A stretch of DNA of 64,000 bases from Macrocystis pyrifera (lineage: Eukaryota > Sar > Phaeophyceae > Laminariales > Laminariaceae). Where the stretch lies: contig JASSKH010000031.1 in NCBI GenBank assembly GCA_031763025.1, positions 992,001 through 1,056,000 on the forward strand. The letters are read 5' to 3'. Position numbers and translations under genes: made by a program. Below, piece after piece: positions 1-12,600 of this stretch (the stretch's first letter is position 1; the number at the start of each line of letters is the position of its first letter). The notes beneath the pieces were generated by a model that ran no database searches, was not told the origin of the DNA, and worked only from the letters and a program-made list of their open reading frames with translations.

Positions 1-830
1 AAGGCACCCTCCAGGTAGCCGCAACAGCAGTTAGTGTGTGGTACGAGTAGCATAGACAGGGTCCCCCCCTCCTATTAATAGTCGGTCTGGTACCTTGCTA
101 CTCTGTCTGCCGTTTCCGTCCTGCGTTCGTCAACTATGCCCCACCCCCGGAGAGGATGCGTCACACCGTACGAAACAAGCAGAGCAGGCTCGCGTCAACC
201 ACACCCACCCACGCCACCAGACTCCTTTCATGAGGACAATAAAAATAAAGAGAAAACAAGAAATAATTTGACAAGAAACTCACCGAGGATCAAGCCCAAA
301 AAGAAAAATAAGACAAAGGAAGACCACGTTCCATCAGCTGCAGCAGCCGGCGGCACGAGCAGCATACATACATACCTGGTAAACATGCTGTACTTACTAG
401 TCGGCCTGTGTGGTGCCTTGCTACCACCCTGTCTGCCGTCTCCTTCCTACTTTCGTCCACCGCGGCGGGGTTCCCTTCTACTCCAACGTTCCTGTTGCCC
501 CCTCCCCGCATTGATTACCTTGGTCGGGTTTCCTTCCAGTCCTCCTGTTGTTGGATCCCCTCCCCCCATTCCCTTGGGCACTACCCACGGCGGATGCGCG
601 GTGCTGCCTACTCAGCTGTGCCTCATCCTCGTGCCACCTCGCCATGAACCGTTTGGCTGCTTCAAGGACCTCCCCGGTACCAGAGTGGACCACAGCGCGG
701 TCTCAAGTCCATACACCCCCCAGAGGGGATGTGTTCCGATGACCCTTACGTGGCTCGGAACTCCCTAAGGTCTACTGCTGTGTAGCTGCTGCTGCAGGAC
801 AAGCAGCAGTCCTTGCGCCCTACGAGCATC
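1..830 (+). repeat. Dispersed repeat R1, copy 1 (left end cut by window)
   Basis: Direct repeat of the blocks at about 3,683-4,500 and 4,924-5,560. Shared landmarks in the same order are the CACCCTCCAGGTAGCCGCA start, the tacgagtagcata block, the TTCGTCAACTATGCCCC block, the CCTTGCTACCCTGTCTGCCG block and the GGCTCGGAACTCCCTAAGG block. On the minus strand around 690-560 it can be read as a peptide with the words FMARWHEDEAQLSRQ, which is conserved in copy 2, so R1 probably descends from a protein-coding mobile element read on the minus strand. Plus-strand reading frames here look incidental. The element class is not recognised. Confidence 0.75.
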
Positions 831-863
831 TCTTGCTGCGTCGGGTATCTCTTTATTTCTTAC

Positions 864-977
864 TATTACGGGGGTACATAGTTAATAGGACCTGTGGTAA
901 ACATAAAAACCTATATATTATATTTCCCTATTTTTACTAACAAAATTTGCTCCCGTTAACTATGGACCCCCGTAATA
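864..977. mobile_element. TA-flanked MITE, copy 1 (Tc1/mariner-like ends)
   Basis: A 110-bp element (866-975) between TA dinucleotides, with terminal inverted repeats beginning TTACGGGGGTACATAGTTAA on the left and ending in the complementary GTTAACTATGGACCCCCGTAA on the right. It is AT-rich inside and has no coding capacity. Related copies lie at 35,698-35,802 and 44,013-44,114. The copy at 35.7 kb has an empty site elsewhere in the window that proves a TA target duplication. TA duplication plus short size is typical of MITEs mobilised by Tc1/mariner transposases; the transposase itself is not in this window. Confidence 0.85.
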
Positions 978-1179
978 CTAATACTACTGGTACTTGCTAC
1001 TATTACAGTAGTGGCTACAATAAATTAGCTCGTATTTTGTATGACAGCAGCAAGCACCAGTGTACCCTTGTATACCTGCATTATAATAATACGTACTCGT
1101 GGCAGACGGCTGCTGCCGTTGTTGCCATGTTGTCATATATACAGTAGTAGCCTATGGCACCGGGCCATCACACAGACCC

Positions 1180-1690
1180 TGTGGGTAAGGGGTAACGGGT
1201 GGGGTGAACCGATACATGGTTTCTGATTGGTCGAACGGATGGCGTGAACCAATAATACATGGTTCTGATTGGTCAAACGTAGTCTTTTTATTTATGTACG
1301 TACGTATAGTGTGTACCTTTGTTTGGTTCCAAAAAGTCGTCCAGGAGGTATACGAGGTGCCGTATCTATGTTGGTCTCTTTGTACCTTATTGTTGTCGAG
1401 CTTGTTGTGATGAGGGACGAGAACGCGCGAAAACACTTCCCCGGCGAGGGTGCTCCCGCATGTGTCGAGCGAAGTAGGGTGTTCGACGAGGCGCACTCTC
1501 GCATGACCCACTCGGGCAGAGGCCTGTCTGTCCTCGTGCCGGAAGCAGAGGACGGCTTGCAGTCATCAGCGCGAGAGAAGTTTTCAGGTGATCATTTATT
1601 TAGTCCAACGGCTGTGTATATGATACGTACGTGTAAAAAGTCCTCGCGTGGTCCTTGCTCTGTGCGTCCTTCGCCTTGAAGCAAGGCCGC
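1180..1690 (+). other. Unassigned stretch with a possible short coding segment
   Basis: Two tandem ~43-bp copies (about 1,203-1,280), each containing ATTGGTC (an inverted CCAAT-type box), precede an open stretch at about 1,410-1,586 that reads RDENARKHFPGEG and further charged residues. It ends next to a TTTTCAG/GTGATC sequence that could be a donor. No family is recognised and no partner exon is evident. It could be a gene fragment or chance. Confidence 0.2.
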
Positions 1691-3085
1691 GCATCTGGTG
1701 TTGGATGCATTCGCTTTTCAACCCACCAGTAGTGTCCAGTCGGCCAATTCTCTTCTTTCCCACAGAGGTGCGCGGCAAGGGTGTACAGCAGCAGCAGCCA
1801 CATGCCGCGGTTTTGCACGAGACAGATTAGGGCAAGCGATTCAAACCTGTCCGAGAAAACAACAATTAACAAATTGAAAAGTCGACGCACGAGCGGATTC
1901 GAATCGTTAGGCATGTCAGACAAAGGAGATATCAGCAGATAGAGATCAGGAATCAGGATAGGGATTGATTGGCAAGAGTCGGGTTGCGTTCACCTGGTTG
2001 CAACGCATTCGCACCGGGCCCATCCCGTCTGAAAGATACGGAACAAGACACACACAGCAAGGTACACAGCAGCATACCTTGTCTCTGGCAAGATCCGCTT
2101 CTATGAGTGCGATATCGCCATGACCATAGGAGCGACGATTTTGATTTTGAGTTTGATTTTTGAAAACGCCGAGTGTTTTCGAGCCCAAACAAACGCTTTT
2201 TGGGAACAGGGTTCGGAGTTTGTTTTTTTTCGCATGGCATGATGATGAGTAGAAAACGCGGAGCACTTTCGTCAACCAACACCCGAAAACAGAAGACAGT
2301 AAGTAGTGGTATTATGATTGTTGTTACGCTTGCCTTCCGACCTCTTGTTCGTTGTTGCCGCCTAGTAATAGGCGCCTTCCTCGCCTTGGCAACTACAGTA
2401 CACTGCTGTAATGGCCTACAAGCATCGACCCACGCACGAATAAGAAAGAACACAGCAGATGAAGTAGTATTAATAGTAGTGGTCCCTCCATAATGCCGGT
2501 CGAGTAGTGCCAGCTGGCCGCTATATATAATGCCGGTGAAATGGCTTGGCGCAGGTGCGATTAACTACTGTAGTCAGTGTGGCAGTGTGCGGAGTAATTA
2601 GTGCCGGTTGCCTCTATAACAGTGCCGACCGGTACTGCTGCTGTTGGGTGGCGCATACCGGCACTATAGAGAGAGGCACATGCCGCTACTGCTGTAAGAA
2701 CGTAATGCTTACTTTTTGAGGGACGCTATCACGTAAGAAAACGAAAACAGGACTAAGAACACATGTATGCTCAGCTTCGAGAGCTACACTAAATCCTACT
2801 ACTCTACAATAATATATGTTCAAAGTTGAACGAGAACGAGGATGGTGCCACAATAAGATTCTTAGGCTTGCTAAGGCTTGCAATGCTCAGATCTGGCCCA
2901 ATATTATATTCAAGTGATGATATCCTGCTGGATGCAGTGGGTACCCGGTAAACTGATGGTTCTCACGGAACAAAGTGGTCGAAGGTTTGCATTATCGCAG
3001 GGTCTGATAGAATACTGCTGTACGTGTAGCAGTACTATTAAATATTAACACTTACTTGTAGCATAGTAGCTCTTGTTATAGGAGT
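1691..3085. other. AT-rich intergenic DNA, no gene seen
   Basis: No supported coding region. Around 2,480-2,690 the word GTGCCGG recurs in both orientations (for example 2,601 and the inverted GCCGGCACTATAG at 2,659), giving a weak foldback. Several TACTGCTGTA-type words occur (for example about 3,014). Confidence 0.5.
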
Positions 3086-3090
3086 ATATG

Positions 3091-3395
3091 TGTCTGTTCT
3101 TCACCTGAAACCGTTCTTTCTACCCGTCGACATCCAGCACAACCAGTGTCCGTGCCGATTCTTCAATCCTACCAGGTAGAGAGATGCAAGCTCTGTGGTC
3201 ACAAAACTACGCCACAGAGATACTACATTGTTATTCAGTGTGTGTGTGTTCTTCACATTAAACCGCTCTTTCTACCCGTCGACATCCAGCACAACCAGTG
3301 TCCGTGCCGATTCTTCAAGCCTAGAGATAAAAGTTCTGTGGTCACAAAACTACGCCACAGCAGAGATACTACATAGCAGTATAGTAGTACATTGT
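3091..3395 (+). repeat. R3 repeat, two tandem 152-bp units
   Basis: The block TTCTTTCTACCCGTCGACAT followed by CCAGCACAACCAGTGTCCGT and GCCGATTCTTCAA recurs with a period of 152 bp. Each unit ends with CTGTGGTCACAAAACTACG. Further copies are at about 50,380-50,460 (+), 51,140-51,205 (-) and 51,458-51,545 (+), always near R1 material, so R3 and R1 are probably parts of one long degenerate element. Confidence 0.8.
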
Positions 3396-3424
3396 TACGT
3401 ATACAGTAAGCACTACTGCTGTAG

Positions 3425-4600
3425 TAGACAGCGCAATGCCATGTCATTACACAGGATATGAAAGGCACGACATACGACATATTATATGAAAGAGACAAAA
3501 CGAAAAAAAACAAAGAAAAAACAAAGAAAACAGATCGAAAGAGAAACGGAAAAAAAATGAATACAAAAACTGTCGTGCCTCCCCGCAGGGGGTGTGGTAG
3601 ACACTTGAAAAGAAAAAAAACACCACTACTTATAAACAGAGTGAGACTAAGAACCAAGGGAAGATAACAGGCAAATTGAAGCGCAAAGCACCCTCCAGCT
3701 AGCCGCAGCAGTTTGTGGTACGAGTACTCGTATCATAGCCAGGTTCTCCCTACTAGTCCGCCTGGGACCTTGCTACATCCCTATCTGCCGTCTTCGTCCT
3801 ACGTTCGTCAACTATGCCCCGCCCCTCGGCGTCAGACCTTGCGAAACAAGCAAAGCAGGCTCGTCATCGACCCGCGCCACACGACCCCTTAATTAAGGCT
3901 CATCAAAAATAATAATAATAATAATAATGGAAGAAAACAAGATGAAGTAATAAAATGAAAATCACGGAGGATCAAGCGCAAAAAGAAAAAGGGGAGAAAG
4001 AACTGAGAAAGACCACGCTCAAACCAACTGCACCAGTTGGCGGCACGAGTAGCATAGGCATGTTCTACTTCCTAGTCGGACCAGTGCCTTGCTACCCTGT
4101 CTGCCATCTCCTTCCTACTTTCGTCCACCGCGGTTTCCCTTCTACTCCTCCTGTTCCCCCCCCTCCCCGCATTCCCTTGGACACCACCCACGGCGAATGC
4201 GCGGCGCTGCCTACTCAGCTCAGCCTCATCCTCGTTCCACCTTAACATGAACTGCTCGGCTGCTTCGAGGACACCCCGGTACCACTTCCCCGCCTTTTTT
4301 GCTGCAGTGGACCTCAGCGCCATCTCAACTCCAAACACTAAGGGGGCAAGTTCCGTTGACCCTTGGGTGGCTCGGAACTCCCTAAGGTCTAATCGCTCCT
4401 CGCTTTGCCGTGCCACGGCCCCCGCAAAGAAGGCCGCCGATTACGGATGGTCGTTTCGATGCTCTCGCAACGTGTCATCTTGGGGGCCTGCGCGTACGAG
4501 AGGGTGGCATGGTCAGTACGAAGTCGGCGCTGTAAGCCAATGGCTCGCTAAAGGACTTGGTGAGCCGTTCGAAGCTTGGCAAAGTGTTCATTCAGTAGGC
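3425..4600 (+). repeat. Dispersed repeat R1, copy 2
   Basis: The block starts with a GCAATGCCATGTCATTACAC-type lead, continues through CTGTCGTGCCTCCCCGCAGG and then the R1 core from about 3,683. Copy 3 repeats the same order from about 4,603. On the minus strand, 4,416 to about 4,210 reads continuously as a peptide with the words LREFRATQGSTELAPLV and FMLRWNEDEAELSRQRR, matching copy 1 at the peptide level. I cannot name the family. The copies are broken by stops and indels. Confidence 0.7.
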
Positions 4601-5560
4601 AGAGTAGACGATGCAATGCCACGTCATCATACATACTGGATGCGACAGGCAGGACATACACATTCTAGGAGAGATGTAACAAAAGAGAGAAACAGAAAGA
4701 AACAACACACATAAAACCGAAAACGAACGAAAACGCAAAATGAAAAACAATAGAAAATATGTCATGCCTCCCCTCAGGAGATGTGGCAGCCACTTGACAA
4801 GAACGAGCTGAAGAAACAACACTACTTCTAATAGTAGAAAAAAACGGTTTAATGTGAAGAACACACACACTATCTATGATCAGAGTAAGACTAAGAACTA
4901 AGGGAAAAAATAGGCAAATCGAAGCACAAAGCACCCTCCAGGTAGCCGCAGTAGCTTGTTTGTGGTACGAGTAGCATAGATAGCCAGGTTTTCCGTACTA
5001 TTATAGTCGGTCTGGTTCCTAGCTACCCTGCCTGCCGTCTCCGTCCTGCGTTCGTCAACTATGCCCCATCCCTGGAGAGGATGCGTCAGACAATACGAAA
5101 CAAGCAAATCAGGCTCGCCATCCACCCACGCCACACGACTCCTTTCATTAGAACAAGAAGAAAGGAAGATGCAGAAATAAAAAGAAAATCACAAAATCAT
5201 GGAGGATCAAGCGCAAAAAGAAAAAGACGAGAAAGAAAAACCACGTTCGAACCGACTGCAGCAGTTGGCAGCACGAGTAGCATAGCCATGTTCTACTTAC
5301 TGTATATACAGTAGGCCTGGTGCCTTGCTACCCTGTCTGCCGTCTGCTTTCTACTTTCATTCACCGCGATTTCCCTTCTACTCCTCCTGTTGCCCCCCCA
5401 TTCCCTTGGTGGAGTTTCCTTCCATTCCTCATCCCCCCCCCCCCCCCCCCCCCCTCCCCCTCCCCCCATTCCCTTGGGCACTACCCACGGCCGCGGATGC
5501 CCGGCGCTTCCTACTCAGCTGTGCGATATGTACTCTGTGAATGACCTGGTGTAGTACAGG
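4601..5560 (+). repeat. Dispersed repeat R1, copy 3 (3' shortened)
   Basis: Direct repeat of copy 2, adjacent and in the same orientation, so copies 2 and 3 form a tandem pair. It includes the CACCCTCCAGGTAGCCGCA landmark at about 4,932 and the GTGCCTTGCTACCCTGTCTG landmark at about 5,320. A run of 22 C lies at 5,433-5,454, where the other copies have short C-runs. The conserved GGCTCGGAACTCC segment of copies 1 and 2 is missing. Confidence 0.7.
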
Positions 5561-6465
5561 ACAAACAAGCAATAAGAAAGGCAGGCTGAGGCTTACAAGA
5601 AAATAAGAAACCCGGCAGTCATTATACTGGAGTTAATGTTGAATGCACCCATTCCGAAATAAGAAATTCAGCATGGAACAGCTGTCCTGATTCTGGTAGA
5701 GTTTTAGCACAGCAGTATAGCTGAAGCACAAATTGGTACAGAACTCCGTAGTAATGCTAGTGAACGCCTCCCGGGACGTTGTGATCGTGCAAGCGTGAAA
5801 AGGCACCCCGGGGAGTTTACTGTGTGGCCGAGGCAGTATTTTCTGGAAAAAGAGTAACTGCGGCCTTTTCGGGTTGATACAAAAAGCGCTGAAGAAAACG
5901 AATATCCAAGACATACCCCAGTACCTGGTACACGATAACATGATACTAATAGCACGTACCTGGTACTCTTTCGAGTGACATCTTAAGGGTGCTTTGTTTT
6001 CTGTCCTCGGCTGATTATGCCTTTTCTGTTGTTGCTCAGCGCACGTCAATACCTACCCATACGTCAGCATCCCTATACAAAGCGCCCCGTGGTGCCTGCT
6101 TCGGGTACAGCTCCTCTCCCCCCATTCGAATGGGTTGCCAGCTCCACCCCGGGACGTTCACCATAGAAACATATCAAAGGGCGAGGGGCGTTTACTATGT
6201 GGCCGAGGCGTTTTTTCGCATTTCGGCTTTGGAAGTGGGGGCGTTCACGGCAGATTATTATGCTCATTTTCGACTGAAAATAGCGGCCCGGGGCGTTTCC
6301 TGGCATTGCTAAGGTGTATCGCCCACTCTACCTACTACTGCATATACTTTTTGATATTTTATAGTCTCTCCCAGTACACAGTAGTAGCCCGGACTAATCC
6401 TCGTTTCCAATGCTGTCTGCATCCGCTCGCTTGAAACGGTAAAGGGTACTGGTGAGGTCAGGTAG
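5561..6465. other. Intergenic DNA upstream of the large gene
   Basis: Holds two diverged ~110-bp direct copies (about 5,772-5,880 and 6,150-6,300) sharing CGGGACGTT and GTTTACTATGTGGCCGAGGC-like words, and several ACCTGGTAC words (about 5,927, 5,957). No supported exon. The promoter of the large gene should lie here, but I see no convincing TATA or initiator element. Confidence 0.4.
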
Positions 6466-6642
6466 ATGCAACGTGCTACCCAAGAGCGCCTCCCGGTCGG
6501 AGCCGCTCCCCGGCTTTCGCGAGGGGCAGCGTTCGAGCGGGCTGACCCGGGGCCGGCCATCTCTCCGATGACCGAGCAGCAGCGACAGGTCAAGCGACGC
6601 TCGAGGGCGGCGACCCAAAAGGTTGCGGCTCAACATGCGCAG
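6466..6642 (+). CDS. Large gene, exon 1 (candidate first exon)
   Basis: ATG at 6,466 opens 59 codons ending in a run rich in Gln, Arg, Lys and Ala (TEQQRQVKRRSRAATQKV), then CAG/GTGAGG at phase 0. A TAG lies in frame directly before the ATG, so either this ATG is the start or the preceding AG is an acceptor and more exons lie upstream. The helical, charged end continues naturally into exon 2, which opens with EDARKQDAVRRKEAAKKL. Confidence 0.6.
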
Positions 6643-9600
6643 GTGAGGGTAGTTTTATTCGTACCTGGTACTTCGTATACCTGGTATAAGACATGGATAA
6701 ATATACAGCAGTAATGACGGTCTGGAGAATAGCCGCGTGTGGTTTGGGGGAAGGGGGGTGTACTCGTTGTCATGCATGGCCGTGTTCGTATGACCATAGA
6801 ATTTTGCACCCGTACACAGCCGGGACGGAGCACGTCCGGTTTTCGCCGAACATGCAGACATTGAGATAGCACCAAGCGCAAAGCGCCGCGCGGTTTTCGG
6901 CGAGTCGCACGAAGGGTGAGCTGCATCCTATATATACGAAGAATCGCTTGTGAGGCGGACATTCTTGAATATGAATGACAGCGTCGAATTAGTTGATTTG
7001 TTTTCCGGTGTGGCCACTTCTAGAGATAGCTATGAAGGAGCGGGGGGAGTACTGAAGAAGGGAGGGGGGGGGAGATGTTGAAGGGGGTGGGGGAGGGGAT
7101 AGTGATTGTTCATCAATGCGTACTTGTGCTTGGGGAGGAGCTATGACGCGGCTGCTGTTGTAACTGCTGCTTTCTGCATTTATTATATGTTACACCCGGA
7201 CTAAACTTACCAATGTAATTTTTTGTGTTGGATATCGTGATTTTTCCGAGATACAGCAGTGTATCGAGTATTGAACTTAGTACCCCTAGGTATATCGTAT
7301 ATCGATACACGCACGTATTACTGCTGTGTCGAACGATCGCTTTCGATATGTCGACAGATCTTGTCGACCGCGTCTTGCCCTCCACCCCATTGCATTCCCG
7401 TTGTTATTTTACATGTACTGTAGTTATGCATGTACTCTGTACGACTAAAGTTGTTTTTGGACGTACGTGTATACCTGGTAATATTATTGTTTGTCGGCAT
7501 CACCTTATTGCTTTGTATTCTTCCATATGAACGAGCAAGGCAATCGGCGGAAGCCGCTAGTGGGGCGCAGTGGCTTGTATATCTCTCTTGTACATTCCTG
7601 CTTCTCATTCGGGGGCTGTAGACTTCAATATTGCTGTCGTTATTATTATTTAAGAATGAATCACGTCAAGGTGATGTACCTGCGCCGACAGCTGTAATCT
7701 GTCAGCCGCAAGTTCGTCCGAAGCGGTCGAGAGTGTCTAGCTTAAAAGCTTTTCGACGGAATTGTTCACATGCTCAAGTTTTGCAATTGGCAAGTTTTGT
7801 AGGCTGGGTGCGATAGTTTTGGGAGATCGTATCGAAACATTCCATATGCTGCATCGAAATATCGAATTTTGAGTGTAGGGTGTAAATAACGAACTCGGTT
7901 TTTGCTCCTTCCCCTGGCGCTCATCTCCGTATTTGTTTTTAGCCGATCCTAAACCAAGCGTTTCAGCGAACTTACCCATTTCCGATCAAGCTTTGAAATC
8001 GTACATATCGCTAGTTTTTGTTCCGTTCATCGAGAGTGCATGGAAATCTGTTTTCGTTCGATGCCAACATACCGCCTTTTGCTGGATCAACCTCTCTTGT
8101 TCCAGGAGGACGCGCGGAAGCAGGACGCTGTCCGCCGAAAGGAGGCAGCCAAGAAGCTGGCCGATAGAGCCCACTCTTACAACGCGCGGTTCCAGTCTCG
8201 ATCCGGCCGACCCTCCTCCTCCTCTTCGGGACCCCTCACCAACGGCGTGCGCTCGAGGAGCGTCTCCGGTCACCCTGGAGTTAACGCCGGAAAACCCATC
8301 GGAGGTGACACTGGGCGCAGGCCTGGAGGACACCGTGGAGTCAATGCATACGGCATCGCCGGGGGCGCCGGAGTAGGAGGTCGAGGAGGAGCAGGAGGGT
8401 GCCAGCCGCGGGCGAGGTCCTCCCCCCCCGGCCATGTGCCGCAGCGCGAGCGATACCGGTCAGCGGTTGATTCCGCCACCGCCACTGCCGCCGCCGACCC
8501 CGGCGTCGACACCGACGGTTTTAGGCGTCCGGGAAGCGGAAGCGGGGGTGGGGGGAAATATCCAGGCGGAGGCAAGGGTCGTGGTCGGGGTCAGCCCACG
8601 GTGGGTGCGAAGTCGGCATCTAGTCTAAGGTCGGGGGCGGGGGGCGGGTTCGGGCCCGATGTGGTGCCTACGCGCGGCGCCCCTAGGACTCGATCGGGCT
8701 CGCGGCAGCGGCCAGTGGACGAGACGGTCCGGGCAGGCAGTGACCGCGGTGGTGGTGGTGGTGCTACTGGTGGTGTTGGTGGTGATGGTGTTGGTCCGGT
8801 GGGTGGAGGTAGTGGTGGTGTTGGTGTTGGTGTTAGTGTTCGTGGGGATGGTGGTGGTACTGGTGCCGGTGTTGATGGGTGTGGTGTTGGTGTTGGTGTT
8901 GGTGTTGGTGGTGATGATCTTGGTCGTGGTGGTGTTGGTGTTGGTGTTTCGTGAGGATGGTGGTGGTGGTGAGTAGTGTTTGTGGGGGTGTTGTTGGTGC
9001 TGGCGGAGATGGCGGTGGTGATTATGGTGTTGTGCAGCCCCATGCGGCCACGAAAGGCAGGAGTGTACGTGCGTGTGGGAATGCTGGCGCTGGGCGGCGT
9101 TCTGCCGGGACTGGCGAGAGCCAGAACCCCTCTGGAAGGTGAGATACATCGTATCGACATACCTGGCATCGAACTATTGATAAATCTGAGTGTCGAAATG
9201 CGTTTTTCCCTCCGTTGTCTGGCATCTCCGTGTTTTGTGTTTCCGGCTGAAGGCTGCGACGTAGCTGATATCGATCGAATATCGCAAGTTTAGTATTTGT
9301 TTCTACGCTAGGTATTGTATGGAAAAACATCGTTCGACAGGTACCCGGAGTGAAGTGCAGCGGTTGGATCGATCGAATCGCTCAAACCCCCCCCCGGTAT
9401 CGGCGGGACACAAACAAACACACACAAAACAATAATAGCTGTGCCCGCCGACCACAAGCGCCTCATTTCCCTTTAACACCCCTCCCCCTTCAATGTTCCG
9501 CCCCCCATGTCTTCTGTCTAGACCAACCGGACTCTCCCACGGTACCACTTCTTCTGCGGCCGATAGGCGCAACATGAACTTGGGATCTAGTTGGGGCGCC

Positions 9601-12600
9601 TCCGCCGAGCCGCTAGCCGCTATTACTGCCGCTGCCAGGGCGAGGTCCGTTTCCCGCAGGGGTGGGGTCGGCAGCGGCCGTGGCGACGGAAGTGGTCGCG
9701 GCGCCAACAGGGGTGGTGGTGGCGGTGGTGGTAGTGTTAGTGGTAGTGTTAGTGGTAGTGGTGATGGGGGTGGTGGTGGTAGTGGTGGCGGTGGTGAAGG
9801 CCTTGCGGAGACCCGCTGTCCAGGGGATGTAGACGGGGCGGCTGCGCGGGAGATCCTTGATGAGCAGGAGCAAGCTCTGCGGAAGGCCGAGGAGGACGCG
9901 AAGGACCGCCGTCGCGAGACGCTGGCGTTTATGGCCAGGTAGGTTCAAGTAGGCAGATAGTAGGTGTAGGCAGTAGGTAGCAAGCGGACAGGCCACTCAA
10001 ATGAAGCAGTAGCCAGAAGGTAGACCGAAATCAAGTAGAGGAGTAAGCAGATCGTAGGTAGAAGGCAGTAGTAGACAATAGGTTTGAAGTATCGTAGTCA
10101 GGGAACAGGAAGGCAAATGTAGAAACTGAATGGCAGGCAGTGGGTACGTACGTAGACTGCGACTGGTAGGCTTTTATTTTTCGCCCACAGCTCGTTTTGC
10201 GCTTGGAGGTTTCAATTAATCTATTTACTGAGGCAATCAATCAATCAGTCAACCAATTGACTAACCAATCGCGGGATCAAACAATCACCTCCTGCCCCCG
10301 GCAATTATCAGGCGAAAGAGGCAGGCTGTTCTCGCCAAACGTCAGGTGCAGCAGGAGAAACTGGAGAAGGAGGAGAAAGTGAGGCGCGCGCTCGAGGTGA
10401 GATAGGTGTTGCGGCGGCTGAAATGTTCCTTTTGTTGGGGAAGCACATCTCTGGTTAGACCGGTGTAGTTATAGTTGTCAAGTGAAGCTTTTTATGTCTA
10501 CCCCCCCCCCCCTCATCCTCTTTATGCATTTTTTTCTCTCTGTACGATTCGACCAATCGCTGCTATGCACACCGCGAGCCAATGAGCTTCCTGTAGTAAC
10601 GACCGCCGCCATACCTTCGTGCGAACCCTCCTTGTTCTCGATTCGACTCAACCAATCACTACTCTACATCAGAATCGCGAACAAATAAAGTCCGAGGACA
10701 CCGAATGCTATCCCTGTATGTGCGAAGCATCGTATACATCCGCGCGAACTCAACCGATCACTGCCCTGACGACAATACCGAGAACCAATGACCTGCCGAG
10801 AACACAAAGGTCCCCCCTCACCCTTCCCGCCTCTTCTCGCGCGCTCGGCACAAAACCAGGTTCTCGAACAAGCTCGGCAGAGCGGCCTTCCTCAGCGCCC
10901 CCTCCGATCACGTTCGAGCCACAGCATGCAACATTCGAGCGCCAGGCTTCTCCGTGGTAGCACCGCCTCGACGTCACTGCCGCCACCGCCTCCGCGGCTA
11001 CCACCGCCTTCCTCCCGCACCGCGCCCGTCGGAAACGGCAGGTCGGACGGTGGAGGTCGTGGAGGTATTGGTGGCACCGGTAGTGGGAGGGGGGGGGCGA
11101 GGCGGGGGGTTTCTTCTTCCTCGGCTGCGAGAGAGAGCCGGGTAAGGAAGCCGTGACGGGATGGGCAGGACGGGGGTGGTTGGGTAGGGCTTGCTGTCTG
11201 GTGTGCCGTCAGTCGGTGTGATTGGTTTGGGTTTGACATACTGCCAGAAGGTGTAACTGGTCGCGGCTTGCCATACTCGCTTGGTCAGGGCTTGATATGC
11301 TGTACCTTCAGTCGGTCTGTCTGTCGTATCTGTCTGTCTGTTTGCCTGTCTTGTCTTTCTATTGACGTGTTTGTCGGCCTGTCGGCGAGTCGACCAGTTT
11401 GTCTGTTTCTCTCAATGTACCTGTCTCTCTTTCTTTCTTCCCCTCCCTTCGCTCCCTACCTCCCCTCCGGTCCCCCGACCCCACTCTCTCTCGCGTGCGC
11501 ACGTGTCGGAAAACCTGCCGCCACATTACCACACAGAGCGCATCAACTCCAAGCCGCGTGGTGGCGCCGCCGATGCCCGGGTCGAGACCGGCACACTCCT
11601 CGAGCAGGCGCGGCAGGAGTTCCTCGGTCAGCGGAGGCATTTCTCCTACAACCCTCGCCACCGCTGCCACCACTACTGCTGATGCTAGGGCCGCCACTCA
11701 CTCGCCGCCCAAGTCTAGTGGGAACCGCCAGAGCGACACCAACGCCCGGCTGCGACGGGATCGAACCGTCGACGGTTCCGCCGCGCATCCTCTTCCATGC
11801 GGCGCTCTCGGGGGCGAGACCGGCCTTGCTGCGGCGGAGAAGCGGTGGACACCCGCCGACAGGCGGGATGTCGTTTACGACGGTGATGGTGGTGATGGTG
11901 ATGATGGCAAGCGGGGTAGTGGGGAAGGGGTTCGAGACATCACGGACGGAGGTCATGGGGCCGGAGCTGGGGCCAAGGCGAGAGCGTCTAGTGGCGAGGC
12001 GATGGAGGCCGTTCACGACAAGCTCCCGCTCATGCAGGCCCCCCTGGAGAAGACCGGTTTTACTGCGCATGACTCGCAGGGGCCCTGCGACCGTTTGTTG
12101 CACGGTGAGAGCTATGATGAGTGATGTATGTACCACGAGTAGCTGCAACAGTAGCGTCATGGGACGGACACGGTTGGGTCGAGGATGGTAGGTTGGTATT
12201 GGACTTGGGGTTGGTGGCGGTGTTTTTGGGTTGGGGGTTGATATTGTTGGGGTTGTTGATGTTGCTGTGAGGGGGACGGACGCATGTCAATGTCACCGAA
12301 ACTGCTGTACATACATGTGATGGCATAACCCCTGAGTCGTTACTACTAGCGGTACGACCGCTGCTACGCCAGCAGGGCCGATATCATACTCACCCACCCA
12401 CCTACCTACCAGCCCACCTACGATGTACAGCAGTACTCAAGACGTGTGTTTTGTTTTCGTGTCCAGACACGTCGTTTGGGTGTTGGTAAGACGATACTGA
12501 AATTCCATACAATTGAAACGAAAAATAGAGTGTTTCGGCATGACCATACTGAAATGCCACACGAGCAAAAAAATGAAGAAAAGGTCTTTTACTGAAACCC

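Noticed and set aside
136-768. 210-codon plus-strand ORF at the left end
   Set aside because: It lies wholly inside repeat R1, is not kept open in copies 2 and 3, and the conserved peptide is on the other strand.
11268-12191. 307-codon frame overlapping exon 6 in another frame
   Set aside because: GC-rich DNA leaves all frames open. Its composition (Leu/Arg/Pro/Met runs) is less protein-like and it does not fit the splice phases.
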